Positions 63,916 through 64,000 of a stretch of 64,000 bases of DNA are shown piece after piece. Below the pieces are notes generated by a model that saw only the letters and a program-made list of their open reading frames with translations, ran no database searches and was not told where the DNA came from. The stretch's first letter is position 1, and each line of letters starts with the position of its first letter. Source of the DNA: Gilvimarinus polysaccharolyticus (GTDB taxonomy: Bacteria > Pseudomonadota > Gammaproteobacteria > Pseudomonadales > Cellvibrionaceae); assembly GCF_001187555.1 (NCBI RefSeq), contig NZ_LFIJ01000002.1, positions 160,716 through 224,715 on the forward strand, in the 5' to 3' direction. A program made the translations under genes and the position numbers.

Positions 63916-64000
63916 ATGGACGCACTCTACGACGAACACCCCGTGATGTTTAAAAACAACCCACTGGGGTTTATTGTCGCCCTGATATTATGCCTTGTGG
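63916..64000 (+). CDS. Partial PH-domain-like membrane protein at the right edge
   Basis: ATG at 63916, 8 bp after gdx; the frame is open to the end of the window (28 residues). The visible start (MDALYDEHPVMFKNNPLGFIVALILCLV) resembles bacterial PH-domain membrane proteins (YdbS/YdbT type) with a short N-terminal soluble segment and a first membrane helix. Family assignment is tentative with this little sequence. It may be co-transcribed with gdx. Confidence 0.4.
   Translation, partial: MDALYDEHPVMFKNNPLGFIVALILCLV

Overview
The window looks like chromosomal DNA of a marine, polysaccharide-degrading gammaproteobacterium of the Cellvibrionaceae type (Saccharophagus/Teredinibacter/Cellvibrio-like). 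The evidence is the gammaproteobacterial housekeeping order (rpsF-rpsR-membrane protein-rplI-dnaB; ftsY-ftsE-ftsX-rpoH; coaD-rsmD), a secreted enzyme with a poly-serine linker, a GH5/GH130 mannan pathway and several sodium-coupled sugar symporters. This placement is inference; no 16S gene is present.

Layout. 1-3.0 kb: the start of a CRISPR-Cas operon, with a cas3 cut by the left edge (probably type I-E) behind a WYL-domain regulator. 3.4-10.4 kb: housekeeping genes (BASS transporter, CDF metal exporter, Smr nuclease, acs, panC-panD, MOSC). 10.7-12.1 kb: an AT-rich, probably acquired Fic AMPylase. 12.3-15.9 kb: dnaB and the rpsF operon, with a candidate S6:S18 leader. 16.1-19.1 kb: an unusual two-gene operon, a monoheme cytochrome-like protein plus a protein resembling only the N-terminal half of VioB/RebD. 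19.2-23.1 kb: glyA, a SHOCT-DUF4870 membrane protein and a DUF1631-like protein. 23.4-27.2 kb: a zinc module (ZnuD-type TonB receptor and a His-rich lipoprotein) behind a perfect Zur-like palindrome. 27.6-31.1 kb: small mixed genes including a COG0523 metallochaperone GTPase. 31.1-38.9 kb: a sugar-acid cluster (ManD, Gfo/Idh oxidoreductase, SSS symporter) with a LacI regulator and palindromic operators, plus a MATE pump. 39.9-43.7 kb: a GPH sugar transporter, a PilZ protein and a second DUF1631-like paralogue. 44.1-54.5 kb: carbohydrate utilisation, with a secreted beta-helix protein and a complete intracellular beta-mannobiose route. 55.4-64 kb: coaD, rsmD, ftsYEX, rpoH, trmB, a K+/H+ antiporter, and a guanidinium exporter under a guanidine-II riboswitch.

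How the genes work together. The mannan operon reads leftward: SSS symporter, GH130 phosphorylase, mannobiose 2-epimerase, secreted GH5 mannosidase/mannanase. A LacI regulator and a mannose isomerase-type AGE enzyme flank it. Two near-identical LacI operators, TGTAACCGATTACA and TGTAACCGGTTTCA, lie in the two control regions. Mannobiose would be imported, epimerised to mannosyl-glucose and phosphorolysed, and free mannose isomerised. The zinc module would import zinc under Zur control.

The strongest candidates for something little described are the VioB-N-like/cytochrome pair, the WYL-cas3 arrangement with an inverted repeat in front, and the ZnuD/His-rich lipoprotein pair. No tRNA, rRNA, insertion sequence or CRISPR repeat array was recognised inside the window.
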